The notes under the pieces were generated by a model. That model was given only the letters and a program-made list of their open reading frames with translations, searched no databases and had not been told where the DNA came from. A DNA stretch of 64,000 nt from Streptomyces cinnamoneus (GTDB lineage Bacteria > Actinomycetota > Actinomycetes > Streptomycetales > Streptomycetaceae). The stretch is from assembly GCF_014650495.1 (NCBI RefSeq), contig NZ_BMVB01000002.1, positions 124,001 through 188,000 on the forward strand. The letters are read 5' to 3'. Numbering within the stretch: the stretch's first letter is position 1; every line of letters begins with the position of its first letter. Positions 32,484-40,676 of the stretch are shown here, in pieces. The translations under genes and the position numbers were made by a program.

Positions 32484-34265
32484 TCAGTTGTCGCCCTTGC
32501 GCTCGCCCAGGACGATGTCGACCGTGTTCTGCTTGCCGTCGCGGGTGTAGGTGATGCTCACCTTGTCGCCGGGCTTGTGGGTCCAGATCTCGCTGATCAG
32601 GGTGGGGCCGCTGTCGATCTGGGTGTCGCCCAGCTTGGTGATGACGTCGCCCGGCTTGAGGCCGGCCTTGTCGGCCGGGCCGCCGGGGGTGACGGCCGGG
32701 GTGCCGTTGGCGCCGCTGGGGGCGATCTTGGCGCCGCCGCCGGAGTCCTTCATGTTCACCGTGGCCGAGATGACGGGGTAGATCGGCGTGCGGTTCTTGA
32801 TCAGCTGCTCGGCGACGTTCTTCGCCTGGTTGATGGGGATCGCGAAGCCCAGGCCGATGCTGCCGGACTGACCCTGGCCGCCGCCGAGTCCGCCGCCGTT
32901 GCCCGCGGACTGGATGGCGGAGTTGACGCCGATGACCGCGCCCTGGGCGTTGAGCAGCGGGCCGCCGGAGTTGCCCGGGTTGATCGAGGCGTCCGTCTGG
33001 AGGGCGCTCATGTACGAGGACTGGCCGCTGCCGCCGCCGTCGCTGGACGCCACCGGGCGCTTCTTGGCGCTCACGATGCCGGTCGTGACCGTGCCGGACA
33101 GGCCGAAGGGCGCGCCGATCGCGATCGTCGCGTCGCCGACCGCCGTCTTGTCCGAGTTGCCGAGCGGAAGCGGGCTGAGCTTCGCGCCGGAAGGGTTCTT
33201 CAGCTTGATGACCGCGACGTCGTAGCCCTGGGCGCGGCCGACCACCTCGGCGTCGTACTGCTTGCCGTCGGAGAACGTCACCGACAGCTTGCCGCTGTCG
33301 GCGGCCGACGCGACGACGTGGTTGTTGGTGAGGATGTGGCCCTGGGTGTCGTAGACGAAGCCGGTGCCGGTGCCGCCCTCGCCGCTGCCGCTCTGGGCCT
33401 CGATCGTCACGACGCTCGGCAGCGCCTTGCTCGCGATGTCCGCGACCGAGCCCGGCGAACGGCTCTCCGTCTTCGGGTCGCCGGACGACGAGACCGTCGT
33501 GGAATTGTCGCTTCCGTTTCTATCGGCCACCCAGAAGCCGATGCTGCCGCCGACGCCGCCCGCGACGAGCGCCGCCGCGAGCACCGCCGCCACCAGACCG
33601 CCCCCACGCCTGCGCCGCGGCGGCGGGGTGGGGGCACCCCACATCGCGACCGGGGCACCGGGCCCGCCCGCCGAGCCGGCCGGGCCCACGCCGCCGTACG
33701 GCGGGGGTGCGTCCGCGCCGCCGTACCAGCCGCCCGGGGCCACGGCCGGAGCGCCGGCCGCGGCGAACGCGCCCTGCTGCTGGGCAGCGGCATCGCCGGG
33801 GTGCGGAGCGGGAGCCTGGGCGGGCGGAAGCTGGCCGGTCCCGTACGGCTGGCCCGCCTGGCCTGCCTGGTCCGGCTGGCCCGCCTGGTCCGCGTGGCCT
33901 GCCTGGTCCGGCTGGCCCGCCTGGTCCGCGTGGCCTGCCTGGCCCGCCGCGTCGGTGACGGCCGGCGCCTGCCGGGTCGGCTGCTCCGTCGCCTGGCCGC
34001 CCAGGTCGGTGACGGCCGGCGCCTGCTGAGTGGTCTGCTGCTCGGCCGCATCGGCGGGCGCCGGCGCCGGCTGAGCCGGCGGCACGGGCGGCACCGGCGG
34101 CATCTGCGCCATCCGCTCCTCCGCCGGCGCCTCCGTCTTCGTCAGCTCGACCGCCGGCGCGGGGCCGGGCGCGGGCGCGGAATCCGTCGGTGCCGTCGAT
34201 GCCGGAGACCCCGTGCGCGGCGATGCCGCGGACGGAACGGCGGCGCCCTCGTTCTCGGTGCTCAC
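32484..34265 (-). CDS. HtrA/DegP-like membrane serine protease with PDZ domain
   Basis: 593 aa from the GTG at 34263-34265, which has GAGGAG 7 bases upstream. The cytoplasmic N-terminal about 215 residues are Pro/Ala/Gln-rich with repeats of DQAGQPDQAGHA (DNA repeats at 33847-33945). One helix (VAAVLAAALVAGGVGGSIGF, about 222-242) follows PRRRRGGG. The trypsin-like domain has the triad: His in LTNNHVVA (about 313), Asp in GYDVAVIKL (about 348), Ser in NPGNSGGPLL (about 433). A C-terminal PDZ domain contains GLKPGDVITKLGDTQ. It would degrade or process misfolded envelope proteins outside the membrane. It resembles SCO3977-type proteases. It is divergent from the GDPD gene. Confidence 0.92.
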   Translation of the reverse strand: MSTENEGAAVPSAASPRTGSPASTAPTDSAPAPGPAPAVELTKTEAPAEERMAQMPPVPPVPPAQPAPAPADAAEQQTTQQAPAVTDLGGQATEQPTRQAPAVTDAAGQAGHADQAGQPDQAGHADQAGQPDQAGQAGQPYGTGQLPPAQAPAPHPGDAAAQQQGAFAAAGAPAVAPGGWYGGADAPPPYGGVGPAGSAGGPGAPVAMWGAPTPPPRRRRGGGLVAAVLAAALVAGGVGGSIGFWVADRNGSDNSTTVSSSGDPKTESRSPGSVADIASKALPSVVTIEAQSGSGEGGTGTGFVYDTQGHILTNNHVVASAADSGKLSVTFSDGKQYDAEVVGRAQGYDVAVIKLKNPSGAKLSPLPLGNSDKTAVGDATIAIGAPFGLSGTVTTGIVSAKKRPVASSDGGGSGQSSYMSALQTDASINPGNSGGPLLNAQGAVIGVNSAIQSAGNGGGLGGGQGQSGSIGLGFAIPINQAKNVAEQLIKNRTPIYPVISATVNMKDSGGGAKIAPSGANGTPAVTPGGPADKAGLKPGDVITKLGDTQIDSGPTLISEIWTHKPGDKVSITYTRDGKQNTVDIVLGERKGDN

Positions 34266-34454
34266 AGTTGTCTCCTCAATCAGGTACACGTCAGTTGTCG
34301 CGACTTCCGGCCACGCTCGCATGGTCCTGCACCAGCTTTTCCCATGGCGCGTCAGACCACCGTAAGCGGAGCCTGTGACCTCGGCCGTCAGCCCTTACTA
34401 CAGGACAAAACAGGCCCCCTGCGCGATCACGCCGGCCGGTGGCACCATAACGCG

Positions 34455-35402
34455 GTGACCTACGCGCACCCGGCCGGGAACCAGCGTCCCGAGCGCCGTT
34501 CCCTCGACGTCGTCGCCCACCGCGGAGCCTCCGAGGACGCTCCGGAACACACCCTGGCCGCGTACCGCAAGGCGATCGAGGACGGCGCGGACGCGCTGGA
34601 GTGCGACGTGCGGCTGACCGCCGACGGGCACCTCGTCTGCGTGCACGACCGCCGGGTCAACCGCACCTCCAACGGCCGGGGCGCCGTCTCCACCCTCGAA
34701 CTGGCCGACCTCGCGGCCCTCGACTTCGGCTCCTGGAAGGGGCAGGCCGCCGACGCGGAGGCCCCCGACCGGGCGCTGGACCGGGCCTTCCCCCCGGACT
34801 CCGCCCCGGACTCCGGCCTGAACGTCGCCCCCGACGCCGGCCAGACCTGGCGCAACGGCCGGCACGACGGCAACGGCACCGTCCCCGGCGACCCCGAGCG
34901 CACGTCCGTGCTCACCCTTGAGCGCCTCCTCGAACTCGTCGCCGACTCCGGCCGCCGCGTCGAGCTGGCCATCGAGACCAAACACCCCACCCGCTGGGCC
35001 GGCCAGGTGGAGGAGAGGCTGCTGGCCCTCCTCGGCCGCTTCGGCCTCGCCGACCCGCCGCCCGGCGAGCCCTCGCCCGTACGGGTGATGAGCTTCTCCG
35101 CCCGTTCCCTGCACCGGGTGCAGGCGGCGGCACCCGCCCTGCCGACCGTCTACCTGATGCAGTTCGTCTCCCCCCGCTACCGCGACGGGCGGCTGCCGGT
35201 CGGGGTGGGCATCGCCGGGCCGAGCATCCGGATCGTGCGGAGCAACCCCGACTACGTGGCCCGCCTGCACCGCGCCGGCAACCAGGTGCACGTGTGGACG
35301 GTGAACGAGCCCGAGGACGTCGAGCTGTGCGCCCGCCTCGGCGTCGACGCGATCATCACGAACCGCCCCAAGGCGGTGCTTACCCAGCTGGGGCGCGGGT
35401 AG
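34455..35402 (+). CDS. Glycerophosphodiester phosphodiesterase
   Basis: 315 aa. The GTG at 34455 is only 5-6 bases after CATAAC, a -10-like element, so the mRNA may be leaderless; no RBS is seen. GDPD marks: DVVAHRGASEDAPEHTLAAY (catalytic HR and E-N/H-T), ALECDVRLTADGHLVCVHD (metal ligands E, D and catalytic H), VELAIETKHP and QVHVWTVNEPEDVE. It hydrolyses glycerophosphodiesters to glycerol-3-phosphate and an alcohol. There is no signal peptide, so it is cytoplasmic. An insertion of about 45 residues (AEAPDRALDRAF to GTVPGDPERT) separates two barrel strands. It is the last gene before two HATPase/SEC-C genes in the same direction. Confidence 0.9.
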   Translation: MTYAHPAGNQRPERRSLDVVAHRGASEDAPEHTLAAYRKAIEDGADALECDVRLTADGHLVCVHDRRVNRTSNGRGAVSTLELADLAALDFGSWKGQAADAEAPDRALDRAFPPDSAPDSGLNVAPDAGQTWRNGRHDGNGTVPGDPERTSVLTLERLLELVADSGRRVELAIETKHPTRWAGQVEERLLALLGRFGLADPPPGEPSPVRVMSFSARSLHRVQAAAPALPTVYLMQFVSPRYRDGRLPVGVGIAGPSIRIVRSNPDYVARLHRAGNQVHVWTVNEPEDVELCARLGVDAIITNRPKAVLTQLGRG

Positions 35403-35542
35403 CGGCCATTACATGGAGTGCACCGGCGCGTTCGCTGCGCAGCCGAGCGGCGTGAGTGCCCCACCGCGTCGAGGTTGGCCGGTTTCCGGTCCAGTCCATT
35501 GGGGCATCCATCCCCTGACGTGGGGCAAAGGAGGTCTCGGGG

Positions 35543-36058
35543 GTGGCGTTGGTGGTGGCACAGGAGGTGCCCACGTCGTCGATCATGGCCGTACCCCATG
35601 GTCCTGCCGGTGTGGGCGAAGCGAGACACCGGATGCGCAAGGACTTGCGCGCCAGTGGGGTACCGGATTCGGTCATCGACGACGCGGTACTGATCCTTTC
35701 GGAGCTGCTCAGCAACGCGTACCGCCACGGTCGCCCGCTGAGCCGGGAGAACGGCACGAGAGAGCGGGAAGGCAACGGCGGCATCATCGCCGCCTGGCGG
35801 GTCGACGAGCGCGGCAGGCTCACCGTCGAGGTCACCGACGGCGGCGGCCCCACCCGGCCCTTTCCGGCCACCCCTTCGGTCACCGCGCGCGGCGGCCGGG
35901 GCCTGAACATCATCAGCGCACTCTCGCAGGACTGGGGCGTACGGGACTCCGCCGGCGAGGTGACCGTATGGGCAGCGCTGTCCGCGCGCGCCGGTTTCGC
36001 TACGCGCGTCGATCCCGACCCCCTCCTGTCCTTCTCCGATCTCGACGGGCTGATGTGA
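35543..36058 (+). CDS. Anti-sigma-like HATPase (RsbW/SpoIIAB type) regulator
   Basis: 171 aa from the GTG at 35543 with AAAGGAGG 10 bases upstream. GHKL fold: N-box AVLILSELLSNAYRHGRP, G1 EVTDGGGP, G2 ARGGRGLNIISAL. There is no dimerisation-His domain, so it is a stand-alone ATPase of the serine-kinase/anti-sigma type abundant in Streptomyces. These bind a sigma factor or phosphorylate a STAS antagonist. Neither target lies next to it. With the PP2C phosphatase at 40673 and the second HATPase at 44735 it could belong to one partner-switch network; that is inference. Confidence 0.87.
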   Translation: MALVVAQEVPTSSIMAVPHGPAGVGEARHRMRKDLRASGVPDSVIDDAVLILSELLSNAYRHGRPLSRENGTREREGNGGIIAAWRVDERGRLTVEVTDGGGPTRPFPATPSVTARGGRGLNIISALSQDWGVRDSAGEVTVWAALSARAGFATRVDPDPLLSFSDLDGLM

Positions 36059-36597
36059 TGTCGCGCGCGACGTGACGATGCGCGGATAAGCACCGGACCC
36101 CCGGTGCGGCCACACGCCCGGCCCACCGCCGCGCCCGCAGCCGCGCCCGTAGCCGTAGCCGCAGCCACAGCCGACGTCCGTTCCCGGCGCCCCGCCGCGC
36201 CCGTAGCCGACGTTCACCCCCCTCGGCCGTGGCCGTGTCCGCAAAGTCCTGACGCCCGTGTCCCCTCCGTCGCACCCCGCCGGCACCGCCGTGCGGGTGC
36301 ACCGCCCTGCCGACGTACGAACGCCCCGGCGCGGCCCGGCCCGCGCCCGCGGCCGATGCCGTTGCCGTTTGCCGTTGCCGCCGACATCGCCGCCGGCTCC
36401 GCCCCCTCCACCACCCAGGTGTACGAACGTCTCCGCGCGCCCCGGCCGCGCGTGCCCGGACCGCCCGGTACCCCGGGCGCTAGGCTCGCGCCGTCAACGC
36501 AGTAATGCCGTCCGGCACCCGGGCGCCACACGTCGACGCCGTCGGCGACCGGCGTGAACGCGCGGGCCGGACGCAACGATCGGGAGACACGCACACC
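36059..36597. other. 539-base gap before the SEC-C gene
   Basis: No gene seen. 36120-36200 is a run of imperfect GCCGCGCCCGTAGCC-like repeats. The 100 bases before 36598 contain GGGAGAC, the RBS of the SEC-C gene. Confidence 0.55.
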
Positions 36598-37566
36598 ATG
36601 GCCAAGAAGCGCCGCCCCCAGACCAAGGCCGCCACGCCGCAGGCCGGCGACGCGCCGATCCCTGTCGTCGGCGCCCGCGAGCCCTGCCCCTGCGGCTCGG
36701 GCCGGCGCTACAAGGCATGCCACGGCCGCACCGCCTCGCACGCGCCGGCCGAGCTCGTGCGGCGCCCCTTCGAGGGCCTGCCCGGCGAGGCCGACTGGGT
36801 CGCCCTGCGCGAGCTGGTGCCCGCCGCGACCGTCGAGCTGAAGCTCAAGGACGGGCTGCCCGAGGGCGTTCCCTCCGTGACGCTGGCGACCGTCCTGCCG
36901 ATGGCCTGGCCCGCCCTGCGCCGCGACAGCGGTGCCGTGCTGCTGGGCCTGCAGAACGACACCCCGACCGGCGACCTCAGCCGCGACCTCGCCGTCACCC
37001 TCCAGCGCGCCCTGGCCGCCGAGCCGGGCACCCCCGTCACCGCGGAGCGCACCGGCGCCGAGGGCCCGCGCCTGCAGGACCTGCTGGACCCGGCCGCTCC
37101 GTTCGAGCCGGTCGTGCACACGGGCTTCGAGTTCTGGGTCGAGAACGCCGAGAACGCCACCGGCGAGGTGGCCGCCTCCCTGGAGCGGGCGAACGCCGCG
37201 GCGATCCCGACCGTCCGGCTGTCGGGCGTCGACGCCGCGTACTGGTGCCGCACCCCGCAGAAGAACCACCTGCGCTGGGTCATGACGCACCCGGAGGAGC
37301 AGCTGCTGGACGCGCTCGCCCGACTGCACGTCGCGGGCGGCACCTCGCTCGGCGAGGGCACCCGCCTGGTGGGCTCGTTCCGCGCCCACGGACTGATCGT
37401 TCCGGTGTGGGACCTGCCGGGCGACGTCGGCGCCGAGGACGTGGAGAAGCCGGCCGCCGCCTTCGCCGAGCGGCTCGCCACCGCCCTGTCCGACGACACC
37501 CCGCTGACGGCGGAGGAGCGCCGCGCCCGCGGCGGTCTCACGAGCCGTCAGGTCACCCTGAACTGA
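36598..37566 (+). CDS. SEC-C motif / DUF5926 protein
   Basis: 322 aa from the ATG at 36598 with GGGAGA 9 bases upstream. The N-terminus is basic (MAKKRRPQTKAA) and is followed by the SEC-C zinc motif EPCPCGSGRRYKACHG, found at the SecA C-terminus and in nucleic-acid-linked proteins. The remaining about 270 residues (for example WVALRELVPAATVELKL, AAYWCRTPQKNHLRWVM, SFRAHGLIVPVWDLP) form the actinobacterial DUF5926 domain. The biochemical role is unknown; the basic zinc-binding N-terminus suggests RNA or ribosome contact, which is a guess. It is widely conserved in Streptomyces (SCO3972-like). The gap behind it holds an RNA candidate. Confidence 0.85.
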   Translation: MAKKRRPQTKAATPQAGDAPIPVVGAREPCPCGSGRRYKACHGRTASHAPAELVRRPFEGLPGEADWVALRELVPAATVELKLKDGLPEGVPSVTLATVLPMAWPALRRDSGAVLLGLQNDTPTGDLSRDLAVTLQRALAAEPGTPVTAERTGAEGPRLQDLLDPAAPFEPVVHTGFEFWVENAENATGEVAASLERANAAAIPTVRLSGVDAAYWCRTPQKNHLRWVMTHPEEQLLDALARLHVAGGTSLGEGTRLVGSFRAHGLIVPVWDLPGDVGAEDVEKPAAAFAERLATALSDDTPLTAEERRARGGLTSRQVTLN

Positions 37567-37681
37567 ACCGGATATTCATTCGGACGACCATCAGGAATCA
37601 GCCGCGCCGCCGCACCCCGACGGAATGATTGATTCCGGTGACCGAGGCCGGTGAATGCGGGTAAATGGCGGGTCAAACTAC

Positions 37682-37695
37682 GTGACTCCTGTCAC
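37682..37695. promoter_or_regulatory. Crp-like binding site
   Basis: GTGACTCCTGTCAC is a perfect GTGAC/GTCAC palindrome that fits the Streptomyces Crp consensus GTG-N6-GNCAC. It is centred about 92 bases upstream of the predicted RNA start at 37781. Confidence 0.5.
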
Positions 37696-37749
37696 AACTC
37701 CCGCTGTCGGGCCGGAAATCCGCGTCCGGAAATCCACGATCGAATTTGC

Positions 37750-37774
37750 GAACCGCGGATCTCTTGTTACCGTT
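37750..37774 (+). promoter_or_regulatory. ECF-sigma-like promoter
   Basis: GAACC (37750-37754), a 16-base spacer, then CGTT (37771-37774), the -35/-10 form of extracytoplasmic-function sigma promoters in Streptomyces. The hairpin RNA candidate begins 6 bases downstream. Confidence 0.5.
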
Positions 37775-37780
37775 CTAGGA

Positions 37781-37826
37781 GCCCGGTCGCTGGTGCATCC
37801 CCCGTCGCCAGCGACCGGGCGTTTCC
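37781..37826 (+). ncRNA. Candidate small hairpin RNA with C-rich loop
   Basis: GCCCGGTCGCTGG (37781-37793) pairs perfectly with 37808-37820 around a 14-base loop TGCATCCCCCGTCG, then GTTTCC. The strong stem next to a promoter-like element and with no reading frame suggests a short transcript or terminator-type sRNA. The run of five C exposed in the loop recalls actinobacterial 6C-type RNAs, but only one such hairpin is present, so family membership is unproven. It could also act simply as a bidirectional terminator. Confidence 0.45.
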
Positions 37827-38081
37827 ATGCCCGGACGCGAGACGGGCCGCCCGCGCGGTCGCGGCGGCGGCCACCGCCCGCCGGAAGGCCGCCGGGAGAT
37901 CGCCGGCAAGCCGCCCGGACGCGATACGGGCCGGTACAGCCGGTGCGGGCCGGCAGAAGCCCTGCAGGGATCCCCGGCTCACCACGCACCCGCACGGCGC
38001 CAGAGGCGCCCTCAGCGCCTCCTCAGGGGGCTCCCGAGCGGGCGCACCGCCCGCCCCCGGCCCGCCCTCCTCGCCCGCCGG

Positions 38082-38759
38082 CTAACCCTCCTCGGCCTCC
38101 GGCGAGTTGCTCCCGGAGCGGAGCAGCAGCTTCCCCTCTGCCGAGGCGATCTCCGCGACCGCCGTATACGAGCCATGTCCCCGCAGGGTCGCCTCGTGCG
38201 GGGTCTCGCACATGTCCGGATCATCGGTTGCGGCCATGGGGCAGGGCACCTGAACGGTCCGGCCGCCGGGGGCCATGAGGGTCAGCACGCCGGCCAGCGG
38301 GATGCCGCCGACGTTGCGGTAGTACGTGCGCGCCCAGGTGTCCCGGCCCTGTTCCATGACGCACGTCTGGGCCTCCACGCCCTCGGGGGAGGCCAGTTCG
38401 GGCCCGCACCGCGCGACGCCACGGGCCGCCCCGTCCGGCCCGGCGGCCCCGTCGTCCGCGGTGTCGAAGCCGAGGAGGCCCGGCGCACCGGACTGGTCGC
38501 CGTCCGGGCCGAGCGGGGCGCCGGCGGCCCCCGGGCCGGAGAATCCGGCCGGCCGGGGCAGATATCCGCCCCCGCCGCGGATCTTGTCCGAGCCCGCCTT
38601 CGACCGGCTCTTTTCGCGCATCCCCGGTCCCGCGGGACCCGCCGAGGCCACCGCCAGCGGCAGCGCCACGGCGAGCGTCACGGCGCCGGCCAGCACGATC
38701 ATCCGGAAATTCGCCGCGCGCCGCGAGGACGCGCCGGACACACTGGGCGCACGCACCAT
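38082..38759 (-). CDS. Hypothetical secreted protein with four cysteines
   Basis: 225 aa from the ATG at 38757-38759, preceded by AGGTGG. The signal sequence or anchor is MIVLAGAVTLAVALPLAVAS at about 20-39. A charged, Gly-rich linker (REKSRSKAGSDK, GGGYLPRPAG) leads to a compact domain of about 110 residues with Cys in VARCGPEL, AQTCVMEQ, VPCPM and DMCETP, probably two disulfides, and the strands WARTYYRNVGGIPLAGVLTL and YTAVAEIASAEGKLLLRSGS. I do not recognise the family. It is predicted to be extracellular. It is convergent with the SEC-C gene and its RNA-bearing gap. Confidence 0.72.
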   Translation of the reverse strand: MVRAPSVSGASSRRAANFRMIVLAGAVTLAVALPLAVASAGPAGPGMREKSRSKAGSDKIRGGGGYLPRPAGFSGPGAAGAPLGPDGDQSGAPGLLGFDTADDGAAGPDGAARGVARCGPELASPEGVEAQTCVMEQGRDTWARTYYRNVGGIPLAGVLTLMAPGGRTVQVPCPMAATDDPDMCETPHEATLRGHGSYTAVAEIASAEGKLLLRSGSNSPEAEEG

Positions 38760-39117
38760 GGGACCACCTGCAATTCGCCGCGGAAGCGCGCTGGCTCGAT
38801 CGCGGGGACGGACCGGAATTGATCGCGGGGGCGGATTCGGACGCACGCCCGCCGGGCCGGCGGCGCCTCGATGTCCCGGCGCCCGTCGCAAGCCCTGTTC
38901 CCGAACAGTAGGGCCCCGGACCCGCCCCCCGATGCCATGCACGGCCGTTTCCTGCGGTTCTTTCGGCGGCTTACACCCTTACGAGTGAGAGCGCGTGCGT
39001 CTCCCGTCCGTACGCGCTCCCGGCCCCCATCGGAAAGCCGTCCTCGAAGCCGCTGTCACCGGCAGGGCCCGGGACACCCGGGAAGCACCCGCCACCGGCC
39101 CCGCGCACCGGGCGCGG
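38760..39117. other. 358-base gap
   Basis: It lies between two minus-strand genes and must carry the promoter of the four-Cys secreted protein. I see no gene. TTACACCCTTACGAGTGAGAG (38971-38990) is a lower-GC patch; no strong hairpin was found. Confidence 0.5.
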
Positions 39118-39858
39118 TCAGTACGCCAGCCTGCTGCTACCGCCACCGGGCGTGCCCGTGCTGCGCACGCTCTGCTCGACCAGGACGTCGACCACCGAGG
39201 CGACGTCCGGCAGCCAGGGGCGCGCCAGGCCGTCCACCCGGCGGCCGGCACCGGACCGTCCGCCGCGGCCGGCCGCGGCGCCCGCCGGGCGCGGGGCGCG
39301 CTCCCAGCGGACCCGTCCGGCGCCCGTGGGGGACGGCGGCAGCACCGCGTAGCCGCCCTCCCCGTGGAAGCGCAGCGAGCCGGGCACCCAGTCCTGGTTG
39401 TTGAGCAGCTCGCCGAGGACCTCCAGCGAGTAGGGCGCCACCAGCAGGGACCAGCGGGTCGGGGTGGCGACCACCGGGCCGAGCCGGACGCCGGCGCGGT
39501 CGAAGGCGGCCAGCGCACGGGCCCCGGCCACCGCCGGCAGGCTCACGGCGCACGGCGCCCGGCCGCCCGTGGCGAGCACGACGGGCGCTTCGGGCCGGTT
39601 GGTCCACCACCAGCGGACCATGCGGGCGTCCGTGGTCGCCGCGAGCAGCCCGGGATCGAACGGGTGGGCACCGGGGACCACGCAGTCGGGATCGGGGCAG
39701 CCGCATTCGCGTACGCGGCCGATGCCGGGCCGTAGCCCCACACCGGGGAGCACGGGCCACTGCCACTCCGTGGCGTAGGTCAGGGCCGCGGTGAGCACCG
39801 CGGACCGGCCGGCCCGCCGGAGGGAGAGCTTGCGTCGCCTTCCGAGGATCTCGCGCAT
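39118..39858 (-). CDS. Bifunctional DNA primase/polymerase (Prim-Pol) domain protein
   Basis: 246 aa from the ATG at 39856-39858 with GGAACGAG upstream. The N-terminus MREILGRRRKLSLRRAGRSA is basic. The domain shows YATEWQWPVLPG and the Cys motif CGCPDPDCVVPGAHPFD, both typical of PF09250-type proteins, then ATTDARMVRWWWTNRPEAPV. The catalytic acidic pair expected in AEP primases is not obvious. It is only the N-terminal module; no helicase is fused. In Streptomyces such single-domain proteins are chromosomal and of unknown role. Its leader contains a 9-bp tandem repeat that, read in frame, would give a Cys-Ser-Ala extension; I regard that as untranslated. Confidence 0.8.
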   Translation of the reverse strand: MREILGRRRKLSLRRAGRSAVLTAALTYATEWQWPVLPGVGLRPGIGRVRECGCPDPDCVVPGAHPFDPGLLAATTDARMVRWWWTNRPEAPVVLATGGRAPCAVSLPAVAGARALAAFDRAGVRLGPVVATPTRWSLLVAPYSLEVLGELLNNQDWVPGSLRFHGEGGYAVLPPSPTGAGRVRWERAPRPAGAAAGRGGRSGAGRRVDGLARPWLPDVASVVDVLVEQSVRSTGTPGGGSSRLAY

Positions 39859-40550
39859 GAGCGCTCGTTCCTTTCCGTGAACGCCGAAGGGGGGTCCCCG
39901 CCTTCGACGGGGACCGTCTTGCACGTACATGGCACTGAGACAGGCACTGCAGGCGCTGCAGGAACTGCAAGGACTGCAGGAACCGCGGGACTGCATGGAT
40001 CGCACGGACTACGCGTAGCCCCTGGAACCTCGGGGACTACATGGCACTACGGGCACTGCTCGGCGCGGTACTCAACGCGCCGCTGCCCCTGTGACCGGCA
40101 CACCAGGTGGATCACGCGTCGCTGCGCCTACAACGCAGCGCATCACGCCACGGGCCGAGCGTGAAACCTGGCGGGGGGTGGCGCGCGGATGGCGCTTCGT
40201 GCTGAGCCGGTGCGCCCCTCGCCTGCGGCATGGGTTGCCCCACGCCGCTCGGGGATGGGCGTGGCCGTCGACCGATAAGACGCTCGGGTCCGCCGCCGGG
40301 TTGCGGGACGGCCCCAACTGCCGCTGCCCTTCTCCGAGTACGTACCCACCGTGGTGGATGTGACGCGTTGTTGGAGCGACGCCAGTCGACCGCAAATCGC
40401 GGGCCACAGCACTTTTTTCCGGCCAAACTTCAGCGGGGGACGGAACCTCATCAGACACCACCAATCCCACTGGTCCAATGCTGGACATTCCCTTGCCCGG
40501 GCGTGTACATGTGGAGCACTGATAGCACGCAACACGACAGGGGGTTTGCG
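39859..40550. other. 692-base gap between divergent genes
   Basis: It holds the Prim-Pol leader with 9-bp repeats, a stem CGCTGCG (40130-40136)/CGCAGCG (40144-40150), and a lower-GC part at 40370-40550 that should carry the promoter of the PP2C unit. No convincing gene; the 90-, 104- and 130-codon frames here lack RBS and domain signs. Confidence 0.55.
39941..39985 (-). repeat. 9-bp tandem repeat, five copies
   Basis: CAGGCACTG, CAGGCGCTG, CAGGAACTG, CAAGGACTG and CAGGAACCG follow each other without gaps in the leader of the Prim-Pol gene. Confidence 0.85.
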
Positions 40551-40676
40551 ATGCTATTGCGTAGAAAGCCCTGGCCAACCAGCTGGTCGAGCGGTCTCGG
40601 CGAAGCGCCGCGGGCCGGCTCCCCGACGCGCCCGGAGCGCCCCGCCGCCCGGTCCGGCCGGAACAGCCGGCCATGA
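40551..40676 (+). CDS. Possible 41-residue leader peptide/protein before the PP2C gene
   Basis: ATG at 40551 after AGGGGG (7 bases spacing). It encodes MLLRRKPWPTSWSSGLGEAP and a Pro/Arg-rich end, and stops inside the PP2C start as ATGA. The coupling and RBS suggest that it is translated, either as a regulatory leader or as a short basic protein. No homologue is known to me. Confidence 0.35.
   Translation: MLLRRKPWPTSWSSGLGEAPRAGSPTRPERPAARSGRNSRP

Larger units (their letters stand above)
37567..38081. other. 515-base gap between convergent genes, with regulatory signals
   Basis: It contains a GTG-N6-GNCAC site (37682), an ECF-like promoter (37750) and a 13-bp-stem hairpin (37781), listed separately. 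Lower GC at 37620-37780 contrasts with the GC-rich right part, in which I see no gene. Confidence 0.7.

Noticed and set aside
37600..37770. c-di-AMP (ydaO) riboswitch
   Set aside because: No downstream coding gene on that strand and the conserved core could not be matched; only the hairpin and promoter-like elements are supported.
40092..40535. Frames of 90, 104 and 130 codons between the Prim-Pol and PP2C genes
   Set aside because: No credible start or family signal; they overlap each other on both strands.
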